A DNA stretch of 64,000 bases from the NCBI GenBank assembly GCA_039654915.1, contig CM077599.1:5334501-5398500 (forward strand), written 5' to 3'. Position 1 is the stretch's first letter. Every line of letters begins with the position of its first letter. Under the pieces are notes generated by a model that did no database searches, was not told where the DNA came from, and worked only from the letters and a program-made list of their open reading frames with translations. Source of the DNA: Aquilaria yunnanensis (lineage: Eukaryota > Streptophyta > Magnoliopsida > Malvales > Thymelaeaceae). Of the stretch, positions 24,150 through 35,939 are shown piece by piece. Made by a program: the position numbers and the translations under genes.

Positions 24150-27079
24150 TAGTGGTGTTCGTTGGCCCTATTCGGCCTATGGCAGGGACCAAGCATGGTG
24201 TTTTAAGAGTGAAACATTATAGTCGATGTAAATTTTATTAATTTAAAAGCCAAACGACATTTACATCAATTGGAACGGGCTTTACATGAATCAATGGCAA
24301 AACGCTCCAAAAATAAACTTAAAAAGAAACCTAGGATCTGTGCTCAATAGCATAATTATATCAAATACAAACTAAGAAGATAAATGGCAAACCTAAGATC
24401 TATGCATCTACCTTGCGCGGGTTCTCATCATCTGAACTATGCATTTTCATAATGCTGCAAAACCTTAAATATGGTTGCAAATACAAACCTTAACTGTATC
24501 TGGTGACAACTTTGCTTGTCTATCTAAAATCACTTATTTTCTTATTTTGAAAGCCAGCTTAGATGCGACGATTGAGACAGGAACAACTAGAACTTCTTTG
24601 GCAATGATGGAGAGTATTGGAAATTTGTTCCTTATTGTTTCCCACCATTCTAAATTTTAGTCTCACTGTTTCCCTATAATAACTTGAGGTATACGTCCAC
24701 TTCACTAAGACCAGAAGATATAGACTGAGGCTATTTGAGGAGTTGTTTGGCTAAGTTGAATGATGTTGAGGTGGACAATGATAAAGTCCCAACGGCAGAA
24801 GAAGTAATGTTTTCTACCTTATCCTTATGCCAGTCAGCATAAATCTTGTATAACTCATACAAATGCTCCTCAAGTGTGACGATCATAGCAAGAACATTTA
24901 TATATGTCATTTCTAAGAAACCATAGAACCCCTCAAGGAACTGCTGTGTAGTTGTGATTATAACAATTGGGTCTAGTGCAGATGCAAGTAAATAGATAGG
25001 GGTAAATCAGTCAAAATAAAAAATCTATTTATCTTTCATGGCCTTGATCGTGTCATTCAAAAACTCATCATTTATGTATTATTTAAAAACTCATGCAATG
25101 TTCACCAAATGCATTAAAACTGTGTGTGCAGTGAGATAGTATAAAGCTGAACAAAAGTGGTAGCCTAATAAAAAATATCATAGCACAGCAGTTACTTTTG
25201 ATAATTTATTCCACATCTCTTATTTCAAAACCATTCTCTTTTATTTAACATTTATAAAACATGTCATGTGTACAACAAACAGAATTGCATCCATCAACAT
25301 CTCGTAGGTTGAGTTTCATCAGGTGGGACAATCAAGTTTAAAACATTTTTAACTAAAATTGAGCCTATTTTTAAGACAATATGCATTAAACTCTTTGAAA
25401 ATTTGGGGCTTTGACTTTAAATAATGGATTGCCCACCGAATAAGACCAATTTCAGTGCTCAAAATGTGAAGCTCTTTTTGGATGGACACGTTTAAAATAT
25501 GATACACACATCTAAAGTGAAAAAATGCGGCATCCCTAACAAGTTTCAAAGACTCTTTAATGTCTCAGCTACAACATCATTGTTGGATGCATTGTTAAAA
25601 ATGGTGCTAAAAATCTTGTCAGGATAATAAAACTCTTTAAAAGTTTCATAAATAACTTGAAAGATGTTCCACCCAGTATGATAAACCTCTGTCCATTTAA
25701 ATATAATGATACACTCTTGAATGACCTAATTTTCATTAGTCTAATGTGAAGTGACACAATAATAATTTTTTTCCTAGTCATGAAGTCCATATGTCAGTGG
25801 TGAATGAAACACAGTGATCAAGAGAAGAAAAATATGTCTGCAGGTTTGATTTACCGACTTTATACATTTTGAGTGCCTTCTTTCTAGTAGTAATGTTTGC
25901 ATTACTTTCTTTTGCCTACCTTCTTGCTGGTTAAATCTAAAAATATCTAATCTACAGGCAATACTCCTTAGTTACATTTGTCTTCTGGTACTAACAGCGA
26001 CATTTGCACAGAAATTTGGTTATTTATGTTCCATATATCGTTAGAGCATTCCTGTACCGAAGTTCTTGTTGTGCGAGAGCCACATTTTACGACGTTTGCA
26101 TTTAGCAAACCTAGCACCGTTACCATCATCATGCTTCTAGAAAACTTTGTTGAAATGCTCCTAAGTCCATGTGGTGAGTCTCAACAATTTACCTTGTGTT
26201 TCAACATTAGGTTGATGGCACGTTGGGGTCGGTTGTTTGCCATCTCCTCTGCTCATATTCGCCACCAGCATTGCCTCTACCTTTTCGATGTCATTGTTGG
26301 AAAATTGATTGTCGAGCCCCAATTTGTATTCTACCATGTCAAATTGCTCATCGTCACCTAACTCACCCGTATTTTGAATGTGGCTGGGGTTGCCGGCTGA
26401 GAAATGGAATGAAAAAATGATCTCAACCTAGTGATGCGGGATGAAGAGATGTGTACACCCTTTGTGGTCTTTCCTTTTCCCTTGGATGAAATTTGTGTGA
26501 TAATAAATAGAGATGAAGAAGAAATTTAAAAGTGATTAAGGAAAGATTAATAAAATATTATGAAAATATGTTTGAGAGCTTGAAGAAAATTAGAAAGAAT
26601 GTAGTAGATGAGGTTGAGAGATTGTAGAGATTGGTGTGAGGAAATGTTGCAAATTCTAGTTGTTATGAGGGGTAAAAATGAAATTTGAGGGTAAAAAAGT
26701 GGCCACAAACCATTAATAGGACCAAAGGTACCATTTTATCCTTTTTTAATTTTTTTTTGAAAATTTGGCAGTGATCATTATTGCCCGTTTCTTTATTATT
26801 ATTATTATTATTTCTTGAACGTTGAATAGGCCAGCTGGGGGCCCAAACCCGGTCCATGCCTATTGGTCATGCTTGGTCTGGGCCCATTTTTGGTTTGGGC
26901 AGTGTTGGTCTTAAGCCAATATCCCTCCTACCCTAGGCCCATACCCCCCCCTCGGGGCTGCTCTGAAACGTGCCCAACTTAGGCCCGTGTTAAGCCAAGC
27001 CTTGACCGGTCCATGTCAAGTTTGACAGCAAGCCAATCTTAGGTTAAACCGGATCGGCCTATCCTATTGAACACCTTCA
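24150..27079 (-). mobile_element. decayed hAT transposon with perfect 8-bp TSD
   Basis: TATATATG at 24142-24149 and 27080-27087 is a perfect 8-bp duplication. The ends are TAGTGGTGTTC and, reversed, TGAAGGTGTTC. The length of 2.9 kb and the degenerate transposase on the minus strand mark it as a former autonomous-type element of the RICESLEEPER/Ac class. Confidence 0.88.
24450..26370 (-). pseudogene. degenerate hAT transposase (BED zinc finger to dimerisation domain)
   Basis: Reading the minus strand from about 26370, a worn BED-type region appears first (FAKCKRRKMWLSHNKNFGT, 26125-26050). Next comes the conserved RCVYHILNVSIQKELHIL block (about 25520-25460), then a LDCPT..NSTYEMLMDA-like block (about 25320-25270), LASALDPIVIITTTQQFLEG (about 24990-24930) and a tail resembling the hAT dimerisation domain (24780-24560). 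Many stops and frame shifts interrupt it. The catalytic RNase H-like fold cannot be functional. Confidence 0.8.
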
Positions 27080-27166
27080 TATATATGTACTGAAAAAGTA
27101 ACAAAATTCAAAAAAAAATATTGACATGAATATTTTTTCCCCCTGAGTGGAGTTAGGTGGAAGATT

Positions 27167-27615
27167 TTAGGGCTAATTACAATTTGCCCCCTAAGATTTA
27201 AGTAAAATTACACTTTGCCTTATCCTTTTTAAAAAATATACACTTTAGCCTATGCCTTTTTAATATAGTCCAATAACAACTTCTAAAATAGTAATTTAAA
27301 CTATATAGTTGTTATCTTCAAGTAATTTCAATATATATAGTATTTTTTATAATTAATTGACATTTAAAAAATACTGATTTAAAAACTAAAAGAAATATAG
27401 AAATAAAAAATTGGTAATTTAAAATGTTCATTAACTGTAAAAAAAAAAATACCATACAAATTGAAATTATTAGAAGATGATTATGGTAAGTTTAAATTAA
27501 AATTTCAGAAGTTGCTGTCGAATTATATTGAAAAAGTAAGGGTAAAGTATATATTTCTAAAACAGAATGAGACAAAGTGTAATTTCACCTAAATCTCAAT
27601 GTGCAAAATTTAATT
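27167..27615. repeat. foldback MITE of about 450 bases
   Basis: The left end GGGCTAATTACAATTTGC and the reversed right end GGGATAATTAAATTTTGC begin long inverted arms that share AAATTACACTTTG, the AGTAA...TATACTTT segment and CAACTTCTAAAAT-like sequence. There is no coding capacity. Superfamily not assigned; MULE-type foldback is one option. Confidence 0.65.
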
Positions 27616-27639
27616 ATCCCAAAATTTTATTAGCATATA

Positions 27640-28750
27640 TAAATTCTTTAATTAGGGGTAAGTCTAATGTGCACCTTATCCTTTTTTGTTTATATATATT
27701 TGTATTCCAATACTATATTTTCTAGCATAAAATAAGTGTGAACACCTCAAATCTCGTATTTTCCTAAAAAATGGAGATATATACAAATCAGATACCAGAT
27801 ATATAGAAAGTTAATATACAAATAAAGTGAAAGATATGTATAAATAATGTTTGACATATGTACAAACAAGATGAAGGATATGTTATCGTTATATTTAAAG
27901 TATGCACAGGTTCAACATCTCATAAAAGAAATAGGTATGAGCGTGTCAAATTCCGCTTCTTGCTAAAATTAAAGATATGTACAAATTAAATGACAGATAT
28001 GTATAAAACTCAATATATAAAGCAATTAAAGGATATGCACAAAACATGTGAAATATGTGTACAAATAAGATTATAGAACTATTATTGATATTATTTTCAT
28101 TAGTAAATAATTTTATGACTTCTTTTATATTACAATTATAATTTTATTTATTTATTGTATGATTTTACACTCACATACATATAAGTGCTTGAAAAAATAT
28201 TAAGAAATCATTTAAAAAAATGTAAAAGATGAAGGAAAAAGGATGAGCTTTACACCAAGGCCGAATCCTAGGTTAACACTTTTGGTGTTAAGGTGTTTTT
28301 TCTCTCCCACCTAACCCGCCATAATTCCATTTTTTCAATTGTCCTAATAGTTGGAACAATTTACAGCCTACCTTTATATTGGGTCTCCCTCTAGATTATA
28401 AATAAACACAACACCAAGGACAATAGAAGAGAGAAAAAGTGGAGACCCTACCATTAAAATTGGGCCCAGGGTAGAAAACATGTTAGCTGGTCTAGATTAA
28501 AGTTAAACAAACAGGGCCCAAATCATTGTCATTTCTTGTTTTTTGGCCAAAACCTTTCGGCTTCAACCTTGCCGTCGCCTCTCCCCACTGCTACTCACAT
28601 TACAATTATTCTTATCATCATTAATCCGTCTCTACTTCAGCATGAACGCGCCCTCCTTCAACCAATTTCATTCTTTCCTTGTCACTGGCTTTTCTTTTGT
28701 TCGACAGGTCCAGTTTTGATCACCATTGACATCTTTTGATTCATAGAAGA
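27640..28750. other. intergenic region, no gene recognised
   Basis: AT-rich spacer up to the CACTA insertion. A 67-codon frame at 28536-28739 looks non-conserved. At 27780-28060 there are repeated GATATGTACAAAT-like words, suggesting a worn tandem array. Confidence 0.45.
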
Positions 28751-29299
28751 TGAAATATTACTAAAAAAAGGGATTTTAATGATGGATATTAGTGATGGCT
28801 AAAATGTCTGTAGCAACAGTCAGACGTCGCTAAATTTTTCACGGCTAATTTACTTGCCGCTAATAACTTAGCAACAGCTACTTTGCTAGTTAGCAACGAT
28901 TGGCCGTCACAAAGACGACAATCATTAATTTTCCAGCATCGGGCTGTTACCGCTAAACTAGCCGTCGCTAAATTAGTGAAGGCTAGCTGTCACTAACATT
29001 GTAACATTAGTGACATCCAGCAGTTACTAATTTAGCAATGGCTAGCCGTCACTAATTAGTAATGGTATGCCTTTACTAGTCAACAGTTGTTTTTTGTGAC
29101 TTATAGGCGTCATTAGTGTGTGTGTGTGTGTGTGTGTGTGTATTACCATATTATTGTGTTTCTATAATTAGACAATTCTAAAATGGAGGCAGATTATATA
29201 TATTTACACCAACGAAATACATCAACAATGTCCTTTTAACGATTAAGTCATACATTAATGGAAAAATCAATATACATATTTTGTTCATTATTAATAAAT

Positions 29300-29470
29300 T
29301 GACAATTCTACCACAATAGATGTCACAATAACCAAAAGCATGTTTGAAAACACATAGCCTAAGAGGGAAAATTTGACTAAATCTATTCTATGATTTGGCA
29401 GAGCAAAAATTCCAAGGATTAGCTCTACAGCATTGCCACAACTTGCTTTTAGTATGCTCCCTATTTTATC
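29300..29470 (-). pseudogene. CAX (vacuolar cation/proton exchanger) exon fragment
   Basis: The minus-strand frame contains ASCGNAVELILGIFAL, then a short loop, then LVKFSLLGYVFSNMLLVI. This follows the GNA.EL signature of the first c-1 repeat of plant CAX antiporters, including the transmembrane helix with the ion-binding Glu and the SLLG..SN.LLV helix. Intact CAX proteins exchange vacuolar protons for calcium or other cations. Only about 45 conserved residues are present, without start, second repeat or most membrane helices, so it is a captured fragment. Confidence 0.82.
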
Positions 29471-30184
29471 GAAAACCAAAGGAATTCTATAATCCCGAAC
29501 CATAATAGAAAAACACTGTAATAAATTGTGCAACACTAATTTAATATGCAAATGAATGCACAAATAGGGTTTTACATTTCACCACAACCAAGAAGTAAAA
29601 TAGTGGCATAAACTAAGATCAAAGCTTTGGAGCAAGTCCAGAACAATAAAAAGGTATGATAGAGTTAGAAGGATCAAGCTTATGTAGCAAAAATCATATT
29701 TGTCTCAAAGCCAAGACATGGTTTTAGAAAAAAATTGCAGTGTTGAATTCAAGTATCAAGAACACAAAATAGGACTTGAAAAGAAGAGTTAATCTCCAAC
29801 ATAATTCAAATGTGAATTTTAGTTTACTCCATAAATTTTAGACAAAACAGAGCTTTGTATGTAGAGACACCTATAGCCTATTACCAAATTTAATTCCATG
29901 ATCAAGTCACAAGTATACTTATTACCTTTGTATGTAGAGATACCTATAGCCCTTACCTATAGATTAATTTATAACAAGCCATAAACAATGCATGCAACCA
30001 GAATAGAAACCTAAATAGAGCTCCAAATTAATGTTGCTTCTAATACCTCTATAAAAATAGGTTGATATGTTGCACTAAAGATGAAAAATCCAATGAACGC
30101 ACAAGTCTTTGATGCAACAAGTGGCCTTTGATTTCTAGCTAGTTAATAAAATCGTAAAAGAAAATTATTCATTTCAATGAGTAC

Positions 30185-30829
30185 CTTAACTTCATGTAGA
30201 TCAATATTAACAAATTGCAGTAATTGATCATTTAGCATGTGCTCAACCAAAAAAAATACAAAAACACATACATAATGTGGTTAATATTTTGTTCACTTTA
30301 CTTGAACATGTGAACCAGTACATAATGATTGAAAGACATAAAAGATCCAAATCCTTTACATCTGTAGCAACATGTAGACCAATCAAAATTGGTCATTAAC
30401 CAGCTGAACCCATTTCAACAAGGAACATTGAATTCAGATACAAAAGAAGCGACTATAAGTATACTAAAATGCATGTAGCAAATAAATTAGAATTTACCTG
30501 TGATCGATGTACTTCCTCATATGTCCCAATTTCCCTCAAAGCAATAGTAAACTTGGTTATCATAGGCCCTACAAAAACACGGTTAGGTTTAATAATACAT
30601 CAAGATAAAGTCAATCACATGACAAAAATACAAATTCAAACAAGTAGAGAACAACTAACAACAGAGGTACCAATAATCTTAAGTTCAATAGATGATAGAT
30701 ATTCTTCAGCGAGCATTTAACAATTGTATACTTCCAAAGGCCACACTTATGGGGTCATTGTGCCCTCCACCAAAAGTTTCAAAGGCACTTGCAAATGCAA
30801 TGTCACCATCATATCCCTCTCCTAGCCCT
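30185..30829 (-). pseudogene. ACAP-type ArfGAP (AGD) BAR-domain fragment, three exons
   Basis: Exon A (about 30829-30735) encodes GLGEGYDGDIAFAS and FETFGGGHNDPISVAFG. Exon B (30568-30498) encodes GPMITKFTIALREIGTYEEV and HRSQ with intact AG and GT borders. Exon C (30248-30185) encodes VEHMLNDQLLQFVNIDLHEV. These are three consecutive N-terminal BAR-domain exons of plant AGD (VAN3-type) proteins, GTPase-activating proteins for Arf in vesicle traffic. The acceptor of exon C has lost its AG (TTTGG before TTGAGC), and the PH, ArfGAP and ankyrin parts are absent. Confidence 0.87.
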
Positions 30830-32399
30830 TTATTGAGAAGCAAACACAAACAAAAACAATAAAAGAAGACCTTTTTACAAGTAAAGGCTAATATCTCAAT
30901 GAGATACAACTTTAGACGAAGACATACGTGTATTTTCTACATCATTTATAAAATTTCAAGCTCCTCTCCCTTAGTAATTTGGCATTTCCTTCCAATCCTT
31001 ATATCTGTCTCACGAAACAAACAAATAAATAGGCAATACATCCACGACCCAAAAAGTTGTAATGAATCTTCTGCATACCTTTAAGACAAATGTATACTAA
31101 TAGTGCTTCATTTGCTTGTTAAGAAATCAAAATTCAGGAAAATGATGTTCATTTCATTTCTCTTTTCCTTTCCTTCTCAGTAACTAAACAATAACCAAGA
31201 AGGGACACCAACTTGATTACAGTGAAAAAGTGAAGTACATACGTGCTTGTGAAACATGGTAGAGTCATCGAGCAACGATACTTAATCACCATAACCATCA
31301 AACCTTGATGTTCATCCCTCGAGCTAACCCCAAATCTTCCACTAGCCGCATATCTTCATTAGGATGAAGCAAATTGCATACAACCGCTTAAGCAGCTAGA
31401 TTCTATAACATTGAAGTCTAGAAACAAGAATTGGGAGCTATGTGTGTTTTTTCCAGTCTTGCACAAAAAATGGCACTATACAATGCAAAACAAAAGCCTG
31501 CCTTTTAAAACAAAAATTAATGTTGCAAACTACTAACAATTCAATACAAATACAATGAATATGATGCTTACAACTTTTCTTTCAGAGCTTTCCTTGATTC
31601 AGTTTATGCGCCTACAGCTAGTCCATCTCTTCATCATCACCTCTTTCCTAAAATAAGGGAAAACAACATAATTCAAAATCAGGACTTCTAAACGAAAAAC
31701 CTAGTACCCATTTTTGAAGCCACAGATCCATCAACAAAAAAGGCTCCATTTCGCAACCATAATACATTAAGAAATAAATCCATGTAGATGCAGTGATAAA
31801 TTCGAACAATAAACAATTGATTAAAATTGAACATGAAGACACTAAAATCAACAGTAGAAGACACGAACACAATTATCTGAATTTTGAATTAGAGTCATGC
31901 TATCCACAAATCATGACAATCATAATTGAAGAGAAGTCAAAGATAAATTGAAGACAAATTGAAGAAAAATCGAAGACAAGTCGATGACAAATCCCTAATC
32001 CATCAAGTAGATTAGAACTTCCTAGTGCTTCCTAGGCTACTATCAAGTGTGCAAAGAAGATTAACTCACTACCACGATCACAATAGCCTCTCTAATTTTA
32101 AAATCCCCATCCAAGGTCTTCAAGGGCATCGTGGTCGCAATTGTTGTTTTTAGATCTGTACTGACATTGCCGCCGATTCGATGTCTGGCAGATGACCATT
32201 GTGCCCGAGCCGACCTCTCTATTGCTTTTTATGCCTCTCGCATCACTGGACATTGTAAAAATCGTGGGATAAGAGTAGCCGAGTTACTTTTTCACAAAAG
32301 AGAGCAGCGTTCTATTTTAAAACTTTCTTAACTAAGCGACGGCTCAAGATGAAGTCAACCAAGAGGGAATCACCACTAGCACTAACTTAGCTCTAGTTA

Positions 32400-33930
32400 T
32401 CATTCTTAAAATTTTGTTCATTCATTTTTTTTCATAAAAGAATTACAAATTAATATTAAGATTACTAATCAACAAAATAATATTTCTAAGGCTTGGCAAA
32501 AAAATTCGTTGAAATTCAAAATATTTTCACATCTTTTTTTTCTTTTCTAGAAAAAAAGTAAAATTTTAACCTAAATTATAATCTATACTTTTTTCTCCAT
32601 AAACACATAAATTTATTGATCCATATATCTGAATTAGAAAAAAAAAACACCTCTAAGAGTTGGAATTGATCTATATTAGTAAGGGCTATATGCCACAAAA
32701 TCTGACTGAGATTTAGCGAAGGCTAACCATTGCTAATATTTATTAGCGATGGTAACTCATCATTAAATTTAGCGACAGCTAACCGTTACTAAATTTAGTG
32801 ACAATTGGCCTTCACGAAGTTAGCAAGGGTAATTTGTCACTAGCTTTGGCCGTCATTTTTAAGATTTTGTTCATTCATTTTTTTTCATAAAAAAATTACA
32901 AATCAATATTAAGAATACTAATCAACAAATTAATATTCCTAAAGCCTGGAAAAAAATCAGTTGAAATTCAAGAGATTTTCACTTCTCTTTTTTCTTTTCT
33001 AGAAAAATAAATGAGTACAATAAATTTTTTAACCTATATTATAATCTATATATTTTTTTTCCATAAACACATAAATCCATTGATCCGTATATCTGAATTA
33101 GAAAAAAAAACACCCACAAGGGTTAGAATTGATCTATATTAGTGAGGGTTACGTGTCACAAAATTAGGCTGAGATTTAGCGAAGACTAACCATCGCTAGT
33201 ATTGGGGATTTCAGTGAGAGCAAATCGTCACTATATTTAGCGACGACTAACTGTCACTAAATTTAGTGATTGCCAACTATCACTAAATTAGCGACAGTAA
33301 GCTGTTACTAGCACTACCTATAATTTAGTGATAGTTAGCCTTAGCTAAGTTTGCAAGGGCAATTTGTCACTAGCTCTGACCATCATTTTTAAACTTTTGT
33401 TCATTCATTTTTTGCATAAAATAATTAAAAATTAATATTAAGATTACTAATCAACAAATTAATATTCCCAAGGTCTGGCTAAAAAAAGCAGTTGAAATTC
33501 AAGAGATTTTCTCTTCTCTTTTTTCCTTTTTAGAAAAATAATTGAGTACAATAAATTTTTTAACCTCAATTATAATATATATTTCTTTTCCCATAAAACA
33601 CATAAATCCATTTATCAATATATCTGAATAAAAAAAAAACACCCATAAGAGTTGGAATTGATCTATATAAATGAGGGCTACGTGTCGTAAAATCTGGCTA
33701 AAATTTAGCGAATACTAGCTGTCACTAATATTTGATATTTTAGATAGGGCAAATCGTCACTAGATTTAATGACGGCTAACCGTCACTAAATTAATGACAG
33801 CTTAATTTTAGCGACAGATAACCGTCGTTAAATTTTCACCGGATTTATAGCGACTGTTTGCCGTCTCTAATTAGTGATGAATTTTTGCTATCATTAATTT
33901 TACCGTTACTAAATAACCTTTTTTAAAGTA
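32400..33930. repeat. three tandem units of about 500 bases in the CACTA subterminal region
   Basis: Units start near 32405, 32862 and 33385, each with a TTTTGTTCATTCATTTTTT segment. Each then has an AATATTAAGATTACTAATCA segment, a TTGAAATTCAA segment, a CATAAACACATAAATCC segment and ends in TTAGCGA...CGTCACTAA words. The left end of the element has only one such subterminal block (about 28780-29110). Confidence 0.78.
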
Positions 33931-33939
33931 GTGAAACAA

Positions 33940-34640
33940 TCTGGTCGCAGTCTCTTCCCCTATATTTGTTTTACTCGATCTCGACGGCGGCGGTGTAGCA
34001 GAGGCTCCAATGCAAGGTGAATCTGAGAGGAGAATAACGACCGAGTAAAAAGACGCAATCTACTGAAAAAGGGGCATGGGATAGATTTGTATATTAGGTT
34101 TTTTATCCGTAAGGCGCATGTGAGGCAGGGCACATATCAGACTCTTTTCTTTAATTAGTGCACAATTTATTAGGAAGACATCAATTTCTTGGGTCCTAGA
34201 CCTTTATTCTTCTAGATTCCAGCAACATTGGGAACAAGAAAACCCGAAAAGTGAAAATATTCCACCCAGCAAATGCAGCGAAAGTGCATCTACTCCAATA
34301 TTCTTCCGAGGTTCCATTATATGCGTGCCTTTTCTGATTTCCCCTCCGAGCTCTTCTTTTTAATTTTCATTGTTTTATAGGTTTGGGTGGTGTTATTTTT
34401 GTGATTTTTATCTCCGAGCTAATGGTATGCAACTTACTCACTTGTTAATAATTAATATTATAACTTGTTTTATTCCTCCAATAAGAAATAAATTTCTGAA
34501 CTGGAAATCCTAAGCCAAGAACTCGTAATATGTAACAAACATCATCTTTGACCACAAGCCGTTGAAAATGAAAATGACTTACAATAGTGTAGATATCAAA
34601 ATTTAATTGGGCTAATATATGTTAAGCCCAATTTAAATTG
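33940..34640. other. spacer between the CACTA and the Tat-type LTR element
   Basis: No gene recognised. A GC-richer segment (33975-34030, with CGACGGCGGCGGTG) is the only departure from AT-rich spacer. Confidence 0.45.
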
Positions 34641-34644
34641 TCTA

Positions 34645-35704
34645 AACTATTTCAAAATTGAAACAAAAAATTCAAAAGTCCATCAATTTTGGAAAACTAC
34701 AAATTCAAAAACTCAAATTTTAGAGTCCAAAAGTATGCAATCGGAGACCGCGAATGAAAACTCATTATCCTATCTTAGCTAAAGCCCATTTTAGCAAATT
34801 GGGCCTCAAAGTCTAAAATGACTAAAGCCTATCATTTAGCTCAAATATTCTAGAATGTTCAATTAGTTATTATTTTAGATTAAATAAATTAGATAATTAA
34901 AAAAGAGATAATTATCATATTTATTTTCTTTTAAGATAAATATAAGAGATAAATATATGATAATTATCACATGTGGTTTTCTTAAACCAAACTACTTCTT
35001 TTCTACACCTATAAATAGGCCCTCAGGGCCAAAGGGAAGGAGGAGGGAAAGAAGAAATTAGAGAAGCAAAAAAATTAGAGAGGAAGAAAAATCTCTCTAA
35101 AAGAAGCTTTTTCTAGCTCTTTAAGCAGACTAAGCACAAATGCCCAGCGAAATGAGAAATCAAGTCCAAAAAAGATTGAATCCCAGTTTCAAAGCCAGAT
35201 TTGAAGAATGCAGTGAAGAATGAAAAGAATGTGGGACAGTACTTCATCAGGTTCAAGTTCAAATTGGGTGAAAGTGATGAAAAATGCGAAGAATGCGGAA
35301 TGGCACTACATCAAGTTCAAGTCCAGATCCAGCGGAAGCAGTAAGGAACGTGAAGGATTTGTTTTTGTGCTGTGTCAAGTCAAACTCCAAAGAAAGTGGC
35401 AAGAAAATGGCAGACATTGCCCGAAGCTCCCAAGTCCAAGGAGTACAACAGAAAATCTCAAAGTAAAAGAAGCTGCAGGGATTTTAGTTCATGTTCATGC
35501 AAGACAAAATCCAAAGTCCGTGTTTGTGAAGAAGCCATTCGCATCTCCACCAAAAATTCAAAGTGTTAATCAGAGGATTATGCACATGAGAAACATGCTA
35601 GAAAGCCTATCCTCCAAAATCTCTATTTAAATTTTAATGTTGTAATTTGTGCTGAAATTAATTTCATATGTAATTTTTACACATGAAATTTGTGCGTACA
35701 AATT
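34645..35704 (+). repeat. 5' LTR of the Tat-type element
   Basis: Aligned to the 3' LTR from TTCAAAATTGAAAC onward. It contains a TATA box (CCTATAAATAGGCC at 35009-35022) and imperfect 60-base repeats with CATCAAGTTCAAGTCCAGAT (35215-35400). A 136-codon open frame runs at 35220-35630. The last 66 codons of that frame are also open in the other LTR. Confidence 0.8.
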
Positions 35705-35705
35705 T

Positions 35706-35726
35706 CTGGCGACTCTACTAGGGCCA
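35706..35726 (+). promoter_or_regulatory. primer-binding site of the Tat-type element
   Basis: Just inside the 5' LTR the sequence reads TGGCGACTCTACTAGGG. The TGG start matches the reverse complement of a tRNA CCA end, and TGGCGACTC is the usual PBS start in many Tat elements. I do not assign the tRNA. Confidence 0.6.
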
Positions 35727-35939
35727 TTTTCTACCTCTCATCTCTCACATCGAGGAAGCTTTGAAGAAATTCAAGTGAAAATCATGGAAGCCCGAAGTGC
35801 TACTGTCAACAACGGGAAATCCACGGCCAAGGAAAATGAAGTTGCGCCGGTCACTCGTACAGAAGCTCGTGCTAAAAGATCTCAATTGGTGTTTCCATTA
35901 AAATAATTTTCTCATAAAAAAAAAAAAAGAAAGAAGGAG

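Larger units (their letters stand above)
28756..33933 (-). mobile_element. gene-capturing CACTA element with AGD and CAX fragments
   Basis: The right end, reversed, starts CACTACTTTAAAAAAGG. The left end reads TATTACTAAAAAAAGGG, which differs at positions 1 and 3 by C-to-T changes. Both sides are followed by AAA (28753-28755 and 33934-33936), a 3-bp duplication as CACTA transposases make. Subterminal regions at both ends carry many copies of (T)TAGCGAC/GTCACTAA(A)-type repeats. There is no transposase. The interior holds host-gene exons on the minus strand, so the element is non-autonomous and Pack-CACTA-like. Confidence 0.88.

Noticed and set aside
29118..29142. GT repeat in the CACTA left subterminal region as a regulatory site
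   Set aside because: Ordinary microsatellite.
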